Assembly (NCBI GenBank): GCA_017654935.2
Contig: CM065680.1
Span: forward strand, 32,151,854 to 32,215,853
DNA from: Phymorhynchus buccinoides
Lineage: Eukaryota > Mollusca > Gastropoda > Neogastropoda > Raphitomidae
DNA length: 64,000 bases
Direction of reading: 5' to 3'
In this document: positions 1-12,067 of the stretch, in pieces
Position numbering within the stretch: the first letter of the stretch is position 1
How the letters are laid out: each line of letters opens with the position of its first letter
Notes under the pieces: generated by a model
Seen by the model: the letters and a program-made list of their open reading frames with translations, nothing else
What the model was told of the DNA's origin: nothing
The model's database searches: none
Position numbers and translations under genes: made by a program

Positions 1-287
1 TGTTTCTAGTTATACTGTTATATATTTTTGTGTTTTATAATGGGGGAAAACCCATTTTGATTCAAAAACAATAATAGTTCTAAGGCAAAGGTTTCTTATC
101 TTTAACTATCCTTTAAATCAATAAATATAGTCTATAAAAGAATAGTGTAGCTATTGCAGCAATGCACAGATGCATGCCAATGATCACATGAATATTCTAA
201 AAAAAAGCAATCACAAACATCATTATATACGAATTAAATCATCACATGATTATTTTACATCAATATCTGTCTATCAAGAAACCTACT

Positions 288-290
<3 letters not shown>

Positions 291-366
<76 letters not shown>

Positions 367-448
367 GTGTTGTGTTGTGTTGTGTTGTGTTGTGTTGTGT
401 GTTGTGTTGTGTTGTGTTGTGTTGTGTTGTGTTGTGTTGTGTTGTGTG

Positions 449-478
<30 letters not shown>
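291..478. repeat. GT microsatellite with TGTTG pentamer block
   Basis: (GT)n from 291 to 364, then TGTTG units to about 447, then (GT)n again to 477. Confidence 0.95.
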
Positions 479-480
<2 letters not shown>

Positions 481-618
481 GGGGAGGAGGGGGTTGGCAT
501 GTGTGCATGCATGAATACATGCCAGTCTGAGTGTATGCATCTGAGTGACTGTAATTTCTTAATCTGAATACAGGTATCTGAATATCATTAACTGAAAATA
601 TCGTGCAAACCATAGAAG

Positions 619-790
619 TACCATATTTTTCTGACTATAAGGCGATACTTTTTTCTCAGTCTGAGACCCCTGTGCCTTATAATGTGACTGATAAAAAACA
701 GTAAGAAAATATAAGAACAAAATCTGAATTTCGTGTAAAATTTGGGGGATGCGCCTTATAATGGTGCGCCTTAGTCTGAAACATATGGTA
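619..790. mobile_element. GACTATAAGGCG MITE copy
   Basis: Inverted ends around ctgactataaggcg and gcgccttagtctg with GTACCAT / ATGGTAC at the tips; internal match to the copies at 22632, 28052 and 34759. Confidence 0.75.
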
Positions 791-1469
791 CTAAAACATT
801 ACAACGACCACATGCAACCAAACAAAAAACAATAATAAAGAACGAAAATAAACGCAAACAATTAAACATGAGGCAGATAAGAGCAACACAAAACTTTTTA
901 CATGCAATGAAAACTGCAACTTAACAATAAATCAAACATGATACCCCCTGCTGCTAAAAAACATTTTTTAAACAAAACAAAAAACATACATATTTTGAAC
1001 CAAACTGTAGCCACAACAAAGAAAATAAATGAACCAAATTTGTATTAAACTATATAAATAAATGCAATCCATAAAAGCAGCCATTGCAAAGATAAAATGC
1101 TTCCATTAGAAACAGTGAGAACATCCACACCTACAAAATAGAAAAAAGGTTTGTTTTGTCTTCTTCATCAACCACTCAGAAAAGAGGCAGCTACAGTTAT
1201 TTCTGTTAACACTCGGTTGACAAGAGCTGTGTTCTTCTAAGTATTCGTCATTTGCCGACATTGTAAAAGCTCCACATAAAAATGTGCATGCTTATCAATA
1301 CATATCAAATTAACAGATACATTTCTTAGGTATTATTACACGCATATTAGTAATACATGACTAACCTGTGAATTCAATAAATTTATAGAATAGTGTTACT
1401 TCAATATCTTTGACTCGTGCACATTTTTAAAATCATGAACGTTAAACAACAGACGACGACGAAAATGGT

Positions 1470-1680
1470 GCTTTACGTCCTCTTGGTCTGAATCAGACAC
1501 ATATGGGACATTTGTAAATACAAATATGGTGGGAACAATACTGGAGGCAATGCCCGGAGGCAGTATGAAACCAGTAAAGTCCTGATTTTTTTAATTAATA
1601 CAGATAGGTGTAGCGGTAACCACGCCTCGGTTAAACCTCATCGGCTATGGCACCGCTACAAGTATTTACCCAACAGAATA
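1470..1680 (+). repeat. Dispersed repeat (ACATATGGGACATTT family)
   Basis: Contains TTTACGTCCTC, ACATATGGGACATTTG, GGAGGCAATGCCCGGAGGCA and GGTTAAACCTCATCGGCTAT. An inverted copy lies at 38393-38540 and a related doubled piece at 20360-20545. Confidence 0.65.
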
Positions 1681-2349
1681 AATTAATGCATATAATATGC
1701 ATATTTACTAATCAAATTACTGGGGTATACAAAAACTACTATGACAATCTCCTAGTTTCTGTTTATCAAAGTTTGATTTAAATATTACAAAACCTGCACT
1801 CATTGCGGACATGTACATAGTATACATGTGCTGAAACAGTTGGTGGAAAATCTTCATAACGGTCAATGTAAACATCAAAATTAGGATGAAAAATTCAGTA
1901 CAAACATTTAGACTTTAATCTCATAACACAATGCCAAGATAATGTAGCATATGTAACAGGATTGTACATTTTTAGTATTATTATTAGACACACACAACAA
2001 AGTTACTATTTCACATTAGAATGTTAAATGGAATGAACAGATGAGCAAATTCACACAAAAATAAATCTGAAATCTGAGGTGATGTTTGGTATAGAATGTC
2101 TTTAAAAACCTGACATTAACTGATTAAGGAATAGTTTGAGAAAGATTTAAAACGCTTTAAGAACTTGCCTTACAGCAACATGCTAACATTTATAGCAATC
2201 AAAACCTCCTGGCTGTCATGCATTACAAAAGAGAATGAAGGGAGAAAGGGAAGGGAGCTTAGGAGGTATAATTCGGGTGTGCTTCATAAACTCATGCACA
2301 TTTACATCCAAACCACCCAAAAAAACAAAAAATCAAATTATGATGATAC

Positions 2350-2504
2350 CTGCTGTAAATCCTACAAGAAGGTCGGTGAGGGGACCAGGTGCTAGGTCAA
2401 AGGTGGAAAGGGAAGACTGGAGGCCATGGTACATGAAGAAATAACAGAAATAGGAGACCCACATTGTGAAGGCCAGGGACAAGCAGCCACGATACAGACC
2501 ACAG
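2350..2504 (-). CDS. SLC25A17: SLC25A17 exon 4B (divergent duplicate, probable mutually exclusive exon)
   Basis: This 155-bp segment has an acceptor (gttag), a donor (GCAG|GTATC) and exactly the same entry and exit phases as exon 4A. It encodes CGLYRGCLSLAFTMWVSYF, CYFFMYHGLQSSLSTFDL and APGPLTDLLVGFTAG. It aligns with exon 4A over its whole length at roughly 30% identity. Shared features are GLYxG, the SxFxYF helix core and PLTDL; the carrier motif YRG is better kept here than in 4A. Joining 4A to 4B shifts the frame and soon meets a stop. I infer alternative use of the two exons; a decayed duplicate or an exon of a fused paralogue is possible, though the frame is fully open. Confidence 0.75.
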
Positions 2505-5500
2505 CTAACCAACAAAGGAACACACACAACACGTTGCCATCAGTCAACACTGGCGATGCCTTTACTTCTATATCTATTTTTCTGGCAAATACAACAGGTG
2601 GGTGATTTCCTGCAGGATACTAACAGCGGCTTCGTGTCTTTGAGACTGCATAATCATAACACATTTAATCAGATGTGTGCATCATTAATAAACATAAAAT
2701 GTAGAAATCTGTGTAAACAGAAACAGCACTTATAGAAAATGGTCTAACTGATGAAGAGATGGGGCTAAACTCTACTTCAGATGGAAATTCTGTTCTGCAA
2801 AGATCCATTGTTAGAAATATCAGTACTGCATAAATGACTGACTTGACTTCCATATGTCTTCACAAATGCTCAGCATTCGAGCTGTTTTTAACTGCCATTT
2901 ACAATTACCAATCGGTGCACTTAATTCTATTGTGACTGGCACTGCAGCTGTAAAATCACTGTGCTGGCCTGAGCCTGCACTGGAAAAATTGCTGTTAAAT
3001 GACTGCTTGTCATCAAACCCCTGTCACGAGCCTAAATGAAGTCTGGTATACACCAAACTTTGCGTACTTAATGAAAATTAATGCTTACCGGTATTTCAAT
3101 TTTTTGCTTTGTGAGTACGGTATAATTTATTGTAAGAACAGTTAACAGCCCACGTGCTGCTTGACTTTGAGTGTGCAACCCCTATTAAAACTGAAGACCT
3201 CTGACAGCTACACTGCTTATAGAAACAAGAGTTAATTACAAAAGGTTTTTTTACAACATATATTATGTGATTAGGTTGTAATCATTAAGTGAAAGTTAAA
3301 ACATGTTTAACCCCTTGACAGCCAGAGAAAATTAAAGAGAAAATCCTTGGGAAAATCATGCCATGAAAAAGACAACTGATAGAGCCAATCTGGCAACATG
3401 GTCTGGGGATATTACTCTCTTGACTGCGTTAGAGCAAAAGCCAGCATATCAGGGTTATTCCTCTTCATCTGATGACGTCATCAGTGATTTTATCAGGTCA
3501 GTACATAATACGTTGGTGGCAGTCAAGCAGTTAACAGATCATTACAGAAAGAACTGTTAATCAAATGAATCAAAAACCACAACAGCAACAAAAACCAACA
3601 ATAAAAGTGTAGAAAGTACTAGAATATCAATATAAACAACCAACACAGAACAATGCAGCAAGGAAAAGAATCGAAGGCTACAAAGTGAACAATGCAACAA
3701 GACACCCCCCAAGTCACCAGTGGAAGTGTAAGCCACCTGAGACAAAGGCAAAGGAGAGGTCGGTGAGAGGCGAGGACTTGCGGCCCCCTATCAGCTTCAG
3801 CTTGAGAGTGTTAATTGTGTAGAAATACACAAAGTTGGAGCAACACAGGGCCGTTACCACCGGGAACCAACCCAGATACAGCCCTGCTCTGAAAACCACC
3901 CACAGAAACCACGCTTAATACATAAATCACACGCTAAGTAGAATCTGGAACATGCAGTCTTTATTTTAAGTGAACAGTTTCAAAATTACACAAATGCATA
4001 AAGCATGGATGCAACTGGAGAAAATCGAAAAACAGGCAAGGCATGGGTCCAGGGGCCGCCCAGGGCCCAGGCAGGGCATAGGGCTGGGGGGTCAACGGGC
4101 AATTCAACACATTTTTTCCCCTTGAACCCATTTTTTTTTTTTGGGGGGGGGGCAAACTTTTGAAAAACAGGCGCCGCCTCGCATCCGAGGCAAGGCTGCA
4201 TCCATGAGAATTAACTTTCCAGCAGAGAATGAGCCATGATAACTATCATAGTCTCATAATGAGTCATATCCCATCTAACAGTACATAGATTTTGGTTTGT
4301 TTGGTGTGTTTTTAAACAGAATAACAGACTGTACAAATATTTACAAATAGGGGATGTACCCTGGGCAAGCTAACTCCTGTTCCATAATAAACAAATTTTA
4401 GCCCAGCTTCCCAGATAAGCAGCTGCCTCCTCTGGTCTCTGAAAGACATACTCACACTGACTCACAGTGAAACAAAACCACAAAAAAACCGACACACTGG
4501 CATTACAAATAACCTTTAATTTAATACCTCAAAATCATTCCATTTTGCCTTCAAGTTCAAGTCAAATAAATTTAAACTTAAAACAAAAGAACCTGTTTGC
4601 ATCTAAAACTCTATCCATATTTAAACTGTCAAAGTATACTAAAAAAAAAGAAAGAACAAAAATGAACTTATCATGATGGTGATTCATCAATGTTAAAATG
4701 ATAAAAAATTTAAACTTTAAAATAATATAGCAATGTTCATGTTGTAGTATTAATATTAATATCTGTCTGTGGAAAAAAAAAGAGAATTCAAAAATCACTT
4801 CTTCTTCTGCGTTCCCAGGCCATATGGCCATAATGGGTAAGGTACGAAAGTGTCTCATTTTCAGCTTTCACTGGTCTCCCGACATATTCTGATTTCGGAT
4901 GAGCTCAAAGGAGAAAAGTTATTTGGAGGATTTTTTGGGGAAAAGGTAGGAGAATGGGCCAATAAGCCAGTAGATAATAGAAAGCAAAGGGAAAAGGCAG
5001 AGTTACAGAGAGTGGCAGATCAGGGGAAGTTTCAAGCACAGAACTTCCAGAAGATGGGGGAACTACTTTTACGAAAGACCCCCCCCCCCCCCCCCCCCAG
5101 TATCCCCATGGGGACACTTCAAACAATCCTCTTTTCTTTTCTTTCTAAAATTTCAAATCTTTGCAGGTCACTATGTCAATGGATTACCTATCTACCACCA
5201 TGTGTCTGATTTCGATAGTATTTTTAGCATTACAAAGAGCAGGTGCACTACTGATGATATCAAAATGACACAACACAACTCATTTTGTGGTGGAGCAATA
5301 ATAAAGCAACTGGCTCGTTAACGGGAGATCAAGCAATAAGATCTGAAAGAGCTGCGGCCAATTTCAGATCTACCACAGAGAGAGAGTGGGCTGTCACACA
5401 GTGTACGCATGTATTGGTGCATTCCTTCCTGCTGCTTGTTGACATTTTCATTAGTTTCTGCGAGGGTGAGGTGTTATCAGAGAGTGACAGTGCTGGTGAA

Positions 5501-7666
5501 TGAGGGTGGATGTCTTTGTGAGTGAGAATCATGTTATTTTTGTTACTTTATTTCTTTGCACTGGAATGTTAGTAGTATGACTATCTTTCTAAGTATCTTG
5601 TTGATTTTAATGCATGTTTTTAATGTTGATTTTAATGTTGCTTTTGTAAAGCGCATCAAGCATACTACTGTATGGATTTTAGCGCTACATGAAATAAAAT
5701 TATTATTATATTATTATTATTAATATCTTTGCATGCTACTTGAACCACTTCTGAACAAGCTGCTAAAAGCACACTCTCACCTTCAGAAGCACTTGAAAAT
5801 CACTGACCCTTTTATTCATCAGAGTTCTATAACTTTTGCTATCTCTGCCTCTTTTGTTGTTGTTAGGTAGGTGGGTAGATAGGGACAGGCTTCATCAGCC
5901 TAGGCCTCGCAGCCTATCAATCGTCCCCTCAATATTATATCTCTTTTTATTTTGCTTTGGTCTGAGCAAGTTTTTTAGAAAAGATCTATCAAAATCATTT
6001 TAAAAAACTTATCTGAAAGTTGGGAAGATAAGGTTGTTTAATTTAATATCAATTTTATTTCTAGAAATGAAATATAAAGCGATTTAAATAAGTCGCTCCA
6101 TTGCTGTGAATGCTTACACAGTGGGACCTCTCTTTAAAGACCTTGAAATTAAAAATCATCCAAAATAAGGTCTTAAATGGGAGGGAGGTGTATAAGGGAG
6201 ATAATGTCAATATTTACAAAGAAGGGAAATGTATCAGAGAAATAGGTTTTAAGTGGGAGGGAGCTTTATAAGGAGGGGGGGGGCTTATAATGGAGGTTCC
6301 ACTGTAATATATGCATACGTGTTTCAACAACACACACACACACACACAAACGCACACAAACACACACACATGCATTAATTTTTGTTTTATTGTAAAGGTA
6401 TCTGACAGGCTCTCCTTGAAGATGAAGCAAAGTACAAAGCTAAGGCATGACATGGGCAAGTGGTGGTAGGGTGGTAGAGACACAATATAGGAAGGTGGAA
6501 TAAATGGAGATTGTTTCTTTTTTTTCAAAACCTGAACCAAGCAGAGGCCATTGAAAAAACCCAAATTCAGGGACATAGCCTGAAGAAAAGCGACCCATGT
6601 TACGGCGGGGTTTGGGTTGCTGTAACTAAAGAAATTGGGATTTATAAGATTTGGATGGACAGAGTATTAAAGATATGAAGATTTCATTACCCTTATCTTC
6701 TACTAATTAAAAAAAACCTCAAACTAAACAAAGAGGAGATCAATTTTTTTTAAAGAATATGTAGTATGCACAAATACAGTATGCATAAATCATTATTCAT
6801 TAATATACATTAAGTGTACACACACACGTATACAGACACACACACTCTCACACACACACATACATACGCATGCATGCATGAAATGACTGATGCATGGAAT
6901 GGTATATCTTAGTTATTTCAACTACTCACATCCCCTCTTCACGAATAATGTCTGCTATAATTTCATGGGTATGTTTGGCTTGTCTATGATCATCAACTGA
7001 AAAAAAGACAACAATGAATAAAATTGGGCATCAATCTTCAATGTTAACATTGTAACAAATTTTACAGTGAAAATGAAATGTGTGTCCTTGTAATTATCTA
7101 AATAATACGAAAATCATAATTAAAATTGTGTTTAAAATTACATGTATGTACAAAAGTAATCATTCATAAGGATGTGTGTATTACTCATTTACTGTATGTG
7201 CATGTGCGTGTGTCTACTGTGTGTGTGTGCATAGAATCTGTGTGTGTGCGCATGCATGTGTGTGTGTGTGTGTGTGAACATGTGTGTGTGAGTGTGTATA
7301 CATGTGTGTGTGTCACTCTGTCAAGTCAAGTCAAAATTTTATTTAAAGAAGGACATTGAATAAGCAAAATATACATGCTTTTTTCCATCAAGCCATCTAT
7401 AAACAAAAGCAAAAATGTGTGTATGTGTGTGTGTGTGTGTGTGTGAAGTCAAGTCAAGTCAAAATGATCTTTATTGAGGGTTAAAGAATAAGCTAACAAG
7501 GCTTTTTTTCATCCTGCCCTCCAACAAAAATACAAACATCATGAAAATGCATCATAATAATAGGAAAAAACCCACAGAGAACATTCATAAATGAGCATAA
7601 ATTTAAAGAAATAAAAAAAATAAAAAAAATAAAAAAAATAATATATATATAAATCAAACGAGAGAG

Positions 7667-7752
<86 letters not shown>

Positions 7753-7783
7753 AAAACATAACAATTGAGAAAAAGGAAAGAAA

Positions 7784-7856
<73 letters not shown>

Positions 7857-9700
7857 GGGGAAGGAATAATAATTTTTTTTTACATATTTATATACATGCA
7901 AATATACATAATAATAAATTAAGATTTTACAATTTATCAATCAAATACTTCTTTAAAGTTCTTTTAAAAGTAGATTTAGATGGACATAATTTAAAGAATG
8001 CTGGCAAGTTGTTCCATGTGTTTCCTCCAGAGTATGTCAAGCTGGATTTGAATAGATCGTTTCAGGGTTTAGGAAACGAAAGCATGTGAGTGTGTCGATT
8101 TTCATTTGTTTTAAAAGAGCTTATAATTTTCTTCGGGGCAGTTCCGTTTACGACATTAAACATACATAGGCATTTGTTATAGAAAAGCCTGTCTTTAAAA
8201 GGAAGGATGTTTAGTTGTTTGATAGTCATTTACAGTCAGGCTACTAGATTTAAGTAAAACTAGCTTTAAAGCTCTTTTATGTAAGCGAGTTATATAGTTT
8301 AGATTACTTTCACTTGCACTATCCCATAAAGTGGATGCATAATTAATAAGAGGTAAGATGTGACCATGAAAAAAAAGTGTTCTTGAATGAAGATCCAAAA
8401 AAATCTTTATTTTTGATAATTGGTAAATTCTTATGGAAATACACACAATAAGTCATTATCAATAATAACCCCTAACACTTTATGGGAGGAAACTTCTTCA
8501 ATTACTTGATCCTTGACATACAATGGAGGAAACACAGAAATCTTTGTTCGTTTTTGTCTTGAGGTTACATACATACATTTGTTTTTTTGTGCGTTCAGAG
8601 ACATGTGGTTCAACTCCGTCCACTCAATTAATTTATTAACATTGGCCTGCACATTTTCTGTTAATATAGAAGGATTGGTATTATTAGATTGCAATGAGGT
8701 GTCATCAGCAAACATTTCACAGCAGCATTAACACACAAAGGCAAGTCATTTATGTATATAAATAGTGGTCCTAAGACTGACCCTTGGGGAACACCAAACT
8801 TAATAGGAAGTAAATTTGACCTCGATGAATTAATTTCAACAAGCTGTTGCCAATCACAAAGAAACGACTCGATGAAACGCAAAGCACTGCTGGTTAGATT
8901 GTAATGTATTAGTTTTTTCATTAAAAGAGTGTGATTAATAACATCAAATGCTTTAGCAAAGTCTATGAATAAGGCACCTGTAAATTCATTGTTATTTACA
9001 TTTGAGAGACATCTATCTACTAATTGTATAAGAGCAGTGTGGCATGAGTGGTTTTCTCTAAAAACCAGACTGACTTTCATGTATCAAATCATAACATTTT
9101 AAATGAGAATGTAAATGTTTTTTAACGTGCTTTTCAAGTGGTTTAGATAATATGCTTAAAATGGAGATAGGTCTGTAGTTAGCTGGGTTAGATCGATCAC
9201 CACATTTGTATAAAGGTATAACTTTAGCTTGCTTAAATTTGAGTGGAAACTGATTTTTATCTATCCATAAGTTGTACAAGTAGGTGAGGGTGTCTGCAAT
9301 AGAAAATGATGCGGTTTTCAATATTTTGCCATCCATTCCATCTAAATCTCGACTTCCAGATTGTTTTAAGTGTAAAAGTGAATATACTACTTCATTGACT
9401 GAAATGGGCGGAATAGAGAAAGTTGAGGTTATGTTTTTGATCGACAGAATTCTTGCAGTTCTGGTAAACCATTTTCATTGGATTTGTCATTTAATATTAT
9501 TTTATTAGCAACGTTAATAAAATGAGAGTTAATGTCTTCTGGAGGTATTTCATTTACTGGATTTTTATTCTTAGAGTTAGCGTTAGTTAATAAGTTAATA
9601 GCTTTCCAAACTGATTTTGGATTAAATCTCGAAAATACTTGGTTTTTGCTTTGCGCTTCATTGAGTTTACTTTGTTTGTTTGTTGCTGGATTTCCTAGGG

Positions 9701-9761
<61 letters not shown>

Positions 9762-9789
9762 ATAGAATGTATGTGTGTGTGTGCATAGA

Positions 9790-9885
<96 letters not shown>

Positions 9886-10188
9886 ATGTACTACAATGTG
9901 TGTGTGCCTGTCTGTCTCTGTGTCTGTGTCTCTGTGTGTGTGGATCTGACTCTGTAGTCTGTGAGTACAAATCACAATGAATGACAGTTGTCAAGTGCCA
10001 CATTGGATATATATTAGAAAATAATAAATGAGAGTGTCTCAGTGACATGAATTAAATTACCTTGAAGCCTTGTTCGCACTGTATCCAGAGGATAGAATAC
10101 TGTTATGGCTACAACACTTCCCTGAAACATGCACAATGATTTATATTATAAATTGTTAAGACACCAATTAACCATTTGTTAATTTACT

Positions 10189-10262
<74 letters not shown>

Positions 10263-10590
10263 GGTTGGTGGCACACATGTCAGTCTGTTGTTTCCAACTA
10301 TTACTATGACTGCCAGAAATAGCCATTCTGGATGGATGGGCTAGAATTTTCGTGTAGTAGTACTAGTACGTTTGTAGAGATGCCTTCCACAGGGACATCC
10401 CCACTCTCTCAGCCAAAACGGTTTGAGGACAAGTGGCATTAGGGAACTCACAAAGGTCCCCTGGGAAGGTCCCCAGAGGCCAACCAAAACAGTTACTGAG
10501 TTAGTGGTATTGGAATGACTCTAAAATATCAAGTCGCAGTGTCAAGTGTCAAGAGACTAAGTACTGTATCTAGGTAAGTATCTTATATAG

Positions 10591-10640
<50 letters not shown>

Positions 10641-11174
10641 GTCCTTGCCCCTTTTCCTTGCATAGAAAGCTGTTTTTAAAGACAATGTTTGTCCAAATGT
10701 AATACATTTCTTCTAATTACACTATTTTTTTAACAAATTGAAATAAGAACACAAAAAGGCTACACACAGAGATATGCACACACACACACACACACACTCG
10801 GGGTGGGGGGGGGGGGGGGGGGGGGGGGGGGGGTGTCGGGGGTTAAAATTCCTAGCTCGTTAAAATTCCTAGCTCGCTATCCTATAAGACTGACAAATTT
10901 CACTTTTTTCTAGGGGGATAGGTAACGAAAAAGTGAAATTTGTGGTTGTCGCAAATAGTCACTCTCATAGTAGCGAGCTAGGAATTTTAACGAGCTAGGA
11001 ATGTTAACCCTACAGGGTGCATGTGTGCGTGTGCAAAAGAGAGGCAGACAGTTTTAGACTTTTGTTAGGCCTTGAGAAAGAGAAAGTTATCAAAATAAAA
11101 TAATAAAAAGCTCTTACCACCGCACCAGAAACAGCATGCACAAGGTTGGAATAAGAAAATAACCCTGGGGCCAT
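2350..11174 (-). CDS. SLC25A17: SLC25A17 / PMP34 peroxisomal carrier, 5' part (exons 1-3 plus alternative exons 4A and 4B)
   Basis: This is the N-terminal part of the peroxisomal member of the mitochondrial carrier family, which in other animals exchanges CoA, FAD, NAD+ and related nucleotides across the peroxisomal membrane. Coding exons, in transcript order, are 11118-11174, 10061-10121, 6930-6996, and then either 3737-3888 or 2350-2504. All have AG/GT borders and matching phases (0, 1, 2, 1). The spliced protein begins MAPGLFSYSNLVHAVSGAV and continues through the carrier signature PLDTVRTRLQ and the segment GWFPVVTALCCSNFVYFYT, which is close to vertebrate PMP34. The start at 11174 was chosen because it aligns with the family N-terminus; in-frame ATGs lie further upstream. 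The rest of the carrier (repeats 2 and 3) must lie left of the window. I searched 1-2349 by eye for the next exon and found none. Confidence 0.9.
3737..3888 (-). CDS. SLC25A17: SLC25A17 exon 4A (canonical version)
   Basis: This 152-bp exon encodes AGLYLGWFPVVTALCCSNF and then VYFYTINTLKLKLIGG followed by KSSPLTDLSFAFVSG. It is the version that matches vertebrate PMP34 around helix 2 and the start of helix 3. It enters with one base completing an Ile codon and leaves one base, the same phases as exon 4B. Its length is not a multiple of three, so it cannot be joined to exon 4B in frame. Confidence 0.9.
4798..4990 (-). repeat. (GAA)n-tailed SINE-like repeat
   Basis: CTTCTTCTGCGTTCCCAGGC then CATATGGCC..GGGTAAGGTACG, followed by CACTGGTCTCC and GGAGCTCAAAGGAGAAAA-type sequence; second copy at 14773-15010. 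The ATGGCC..GGGTAAG stretch looks like a first exon and donor but belongs to the repeat. Confidence 0.7.
6112..6306. mobile_element. CAGTGG-ended palindromic MITE
   Basis: Ends ACAGTGGGACCTC and GAGGTTCCACTGT are inverted; inner blocks aaggtcttaaatgggaggga repeat. A related copy lies at 23663-23806. Confidence 0.6.
6930..6996 (-). CDS. SLC25A17: SLC25A17 coding exon 3
   Basis: Encodes the matrix-loop segment DDHRQAKHTHEIIADIIREEG. It leaves two bases (AT), which the first base of the next exon turns into an isoleucine codon. Acceptor tttttcag, donor GTGAGT. Confidence 0.88.
7447..9700 (-). mobile_element. Non-LTR retrotransposon (Jockey/CR1-like), frameshifted
   Basis: Minus-strand pieces carry reverse-transcriptase motifs in order: NFANYRPISILSILSKPLEK-type segment near 9180, FIDFAKAFDVINHTLLMKKL near 8950, [13 protein letters not shown] near 8790, then ADDTSLQ near 8710 and a C-terminal RHILPLINYASTLWDS-type segment near 8340. 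These lie in different frames, so it is dead. The 3' end carries a (GACTT)n tail near 7450. The 5' end stops at the GT microsatellite at 9702. (GA)n and poly-G tracts have expanded in its 3' UTR. Confidence 0.8.
7668..7856. repeat. (GA)n followed by a 60+ base poly-G tract
   Basis: GA units run 7668-7749 and an unbroken G run spans 7792-7855. Such long G runs are hard to assemble and could form G-quadruplexes. Confidence 0.95.
9702..9900. repeat. Long GT microsatellite
   Basis: (GT)n with a few CATAGAATGT and CACT interruptions; forms the truncated 5' edge of the LINE at 7447-9700. Confidence 0.95.
10061..10121 (-). CDS. SLC25A17: SLC25A17 coding exon 2
   Basis: Twenty codons plus one base: GSVVAITVFYPLDTVRTRLQ. 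It carries the carrier-family signature PxDxxRxRLQ at the end of helix 1. The acceptor is tttcag and the donor is CAAG|GTAATT. Confidence 0.9.
10190..10260. repeat. (TC)n microsatellite in SLC25A17 intron 1
   Basis: About 34 uninterrupted TC units, 70 bp upstream in plus coordinates of exon 2. Confidence 0.95.
10592..10833. repeat. (AC)n tracts and poly-G
   Basis: AC repeats at 10592-10634 and 10780-10797, followed by about 30 G up to 10833, right before the palindromic MITE. Confidence 0.9.
10842..11009. mobile_element. Palindromic MITE next to SLC25A17 exon 1
   Basis: Arms read GTTAAAATTCCTAGCTCG (with a second partial copy) and CGAGCTAGGAATTTTAAC. The centre has AGTGAAATTTG and TCGCAAATAG..CACTCTCATAGTAGC, shared with 52552-52799. 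It lies about 110 bp inside intron 1. Confidence 0.75.
11118..11174 (-). CDS. SLC25A17: SLC25A17 coding exon 1
   Basis: Nineteen codons, MAPGLFSYSNLVHAVSGAV, ending in phase 0 at a good donor (GTG|GTAAGAG). It covers the start of transmembrane helix 1. The upstream reading frame stays open with other ATGs (for example one beginning MKVAALLTSAQTESEK), so a longer N-terminus cannot be excluded. Confidence 0.85.
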
Positions 11175-11744
11175 CTTTTCACTTTCTGTTTGAGCGCTTG
11201 TAAGCAGAGCTGCGACTTTCATAGCCCCTGGATTCCCCAGCATGGTCACCAAGCTGGATGTCAACTTCTTCAGCAATGGCTGGCCTTCCCACACACGATA
11301 CAGAGGTGTGCCGCTCGACGATCTGTGCATATTGTACTAGGAAAGGCCAACAGGATGTTGGAACAAAGTGTGTGTTGTAGGCTCTTTCAACGCTCCCGCA
11401 TCATTTCACTTGCCCAACATAAATCAAGTGACAAGCTGACACCCTGACCGGACACACTAATTTACCACCAGGGGAATTAACTCGTGGATGTCCGGTGTAG
11501 TAGGCAACTTCTAACCCCCCCACCCCCCTCTCAAACATACCCCAGTTACGTAATCATGGCAGTTTATTGGAATTTACTTTTTACTACCCGTGTTAACTGT
11601 TTAATACGCTCTCATGATTACGGTACCAGATAATTATGTTTGGGTCAGGTTTTTATTTTTATTTTTAGGGGGTAATATATGACTATGACTATGCAGTGAT
11701 ATAGGAAGATGTTGAAGCTGGGGGGAGGGGGAATACTTGAAATG

Positions 11745-12067
11745 TAGCTTTTAAAAGCGTCACTCTCTTCTTCAGCGTTGTCTGACGGGTGGCAACTGGT
11801 GGGACAGTGCATGTGACCGTGAGTACAGCTCAAGGCTGCACTCACATCGCACAACCGAACCAGGGAAGTGTACGCTGAGAGCAAGACATGCCTCCCACGG
11901 TCCCTGTTGAGCGTGGGCTTGGCGGCTGCGATGTAGATGGCCTCCTTCACCCCTCTCTGGAACCATCTGTTTTCACGGTCCAGCACAGTGATGTTGTCTG
12001 GGGAGAACCCATGGTCATAATTGGCCATGTGGGACCCAACTGATGATGATGATAATCTGAATGACAA
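11745..12067 (-). mobile_element. Penelope-like GIY-YIG endonuclease fragment
   Basis: The minus-strand frame reads VGSHMANYDHGFSPDNITVL, DRENRWFQRGVKEAIYIAAA and KPTLNRDRGRHVLLSAYTSL. The DRE..W..RG.KEAI.I....P.LNRD.G pattern is typical of the C-terminal endonuclease of Penelope-like retroelements. The reverse transcriptase part is absent. Confidence 0.55.

Larger units (their letters stand above)
1..2349. other. Intergenic or intronic sequence of SLC25A17, no exon found
   Basis: AT-rich non-coding DNA with the MITE at 619, a dispersed repeat at 1470 and microsatellites. The next SLC25A17 exon was looked for and not seen. Confidence 0.6.

Noticed and set aside
170..613. Open frames of Cys-Val or Thr-His repeats
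   Set aside because: They are translations of GT and TGTTG microsatellites in several frames; no real coding signal.
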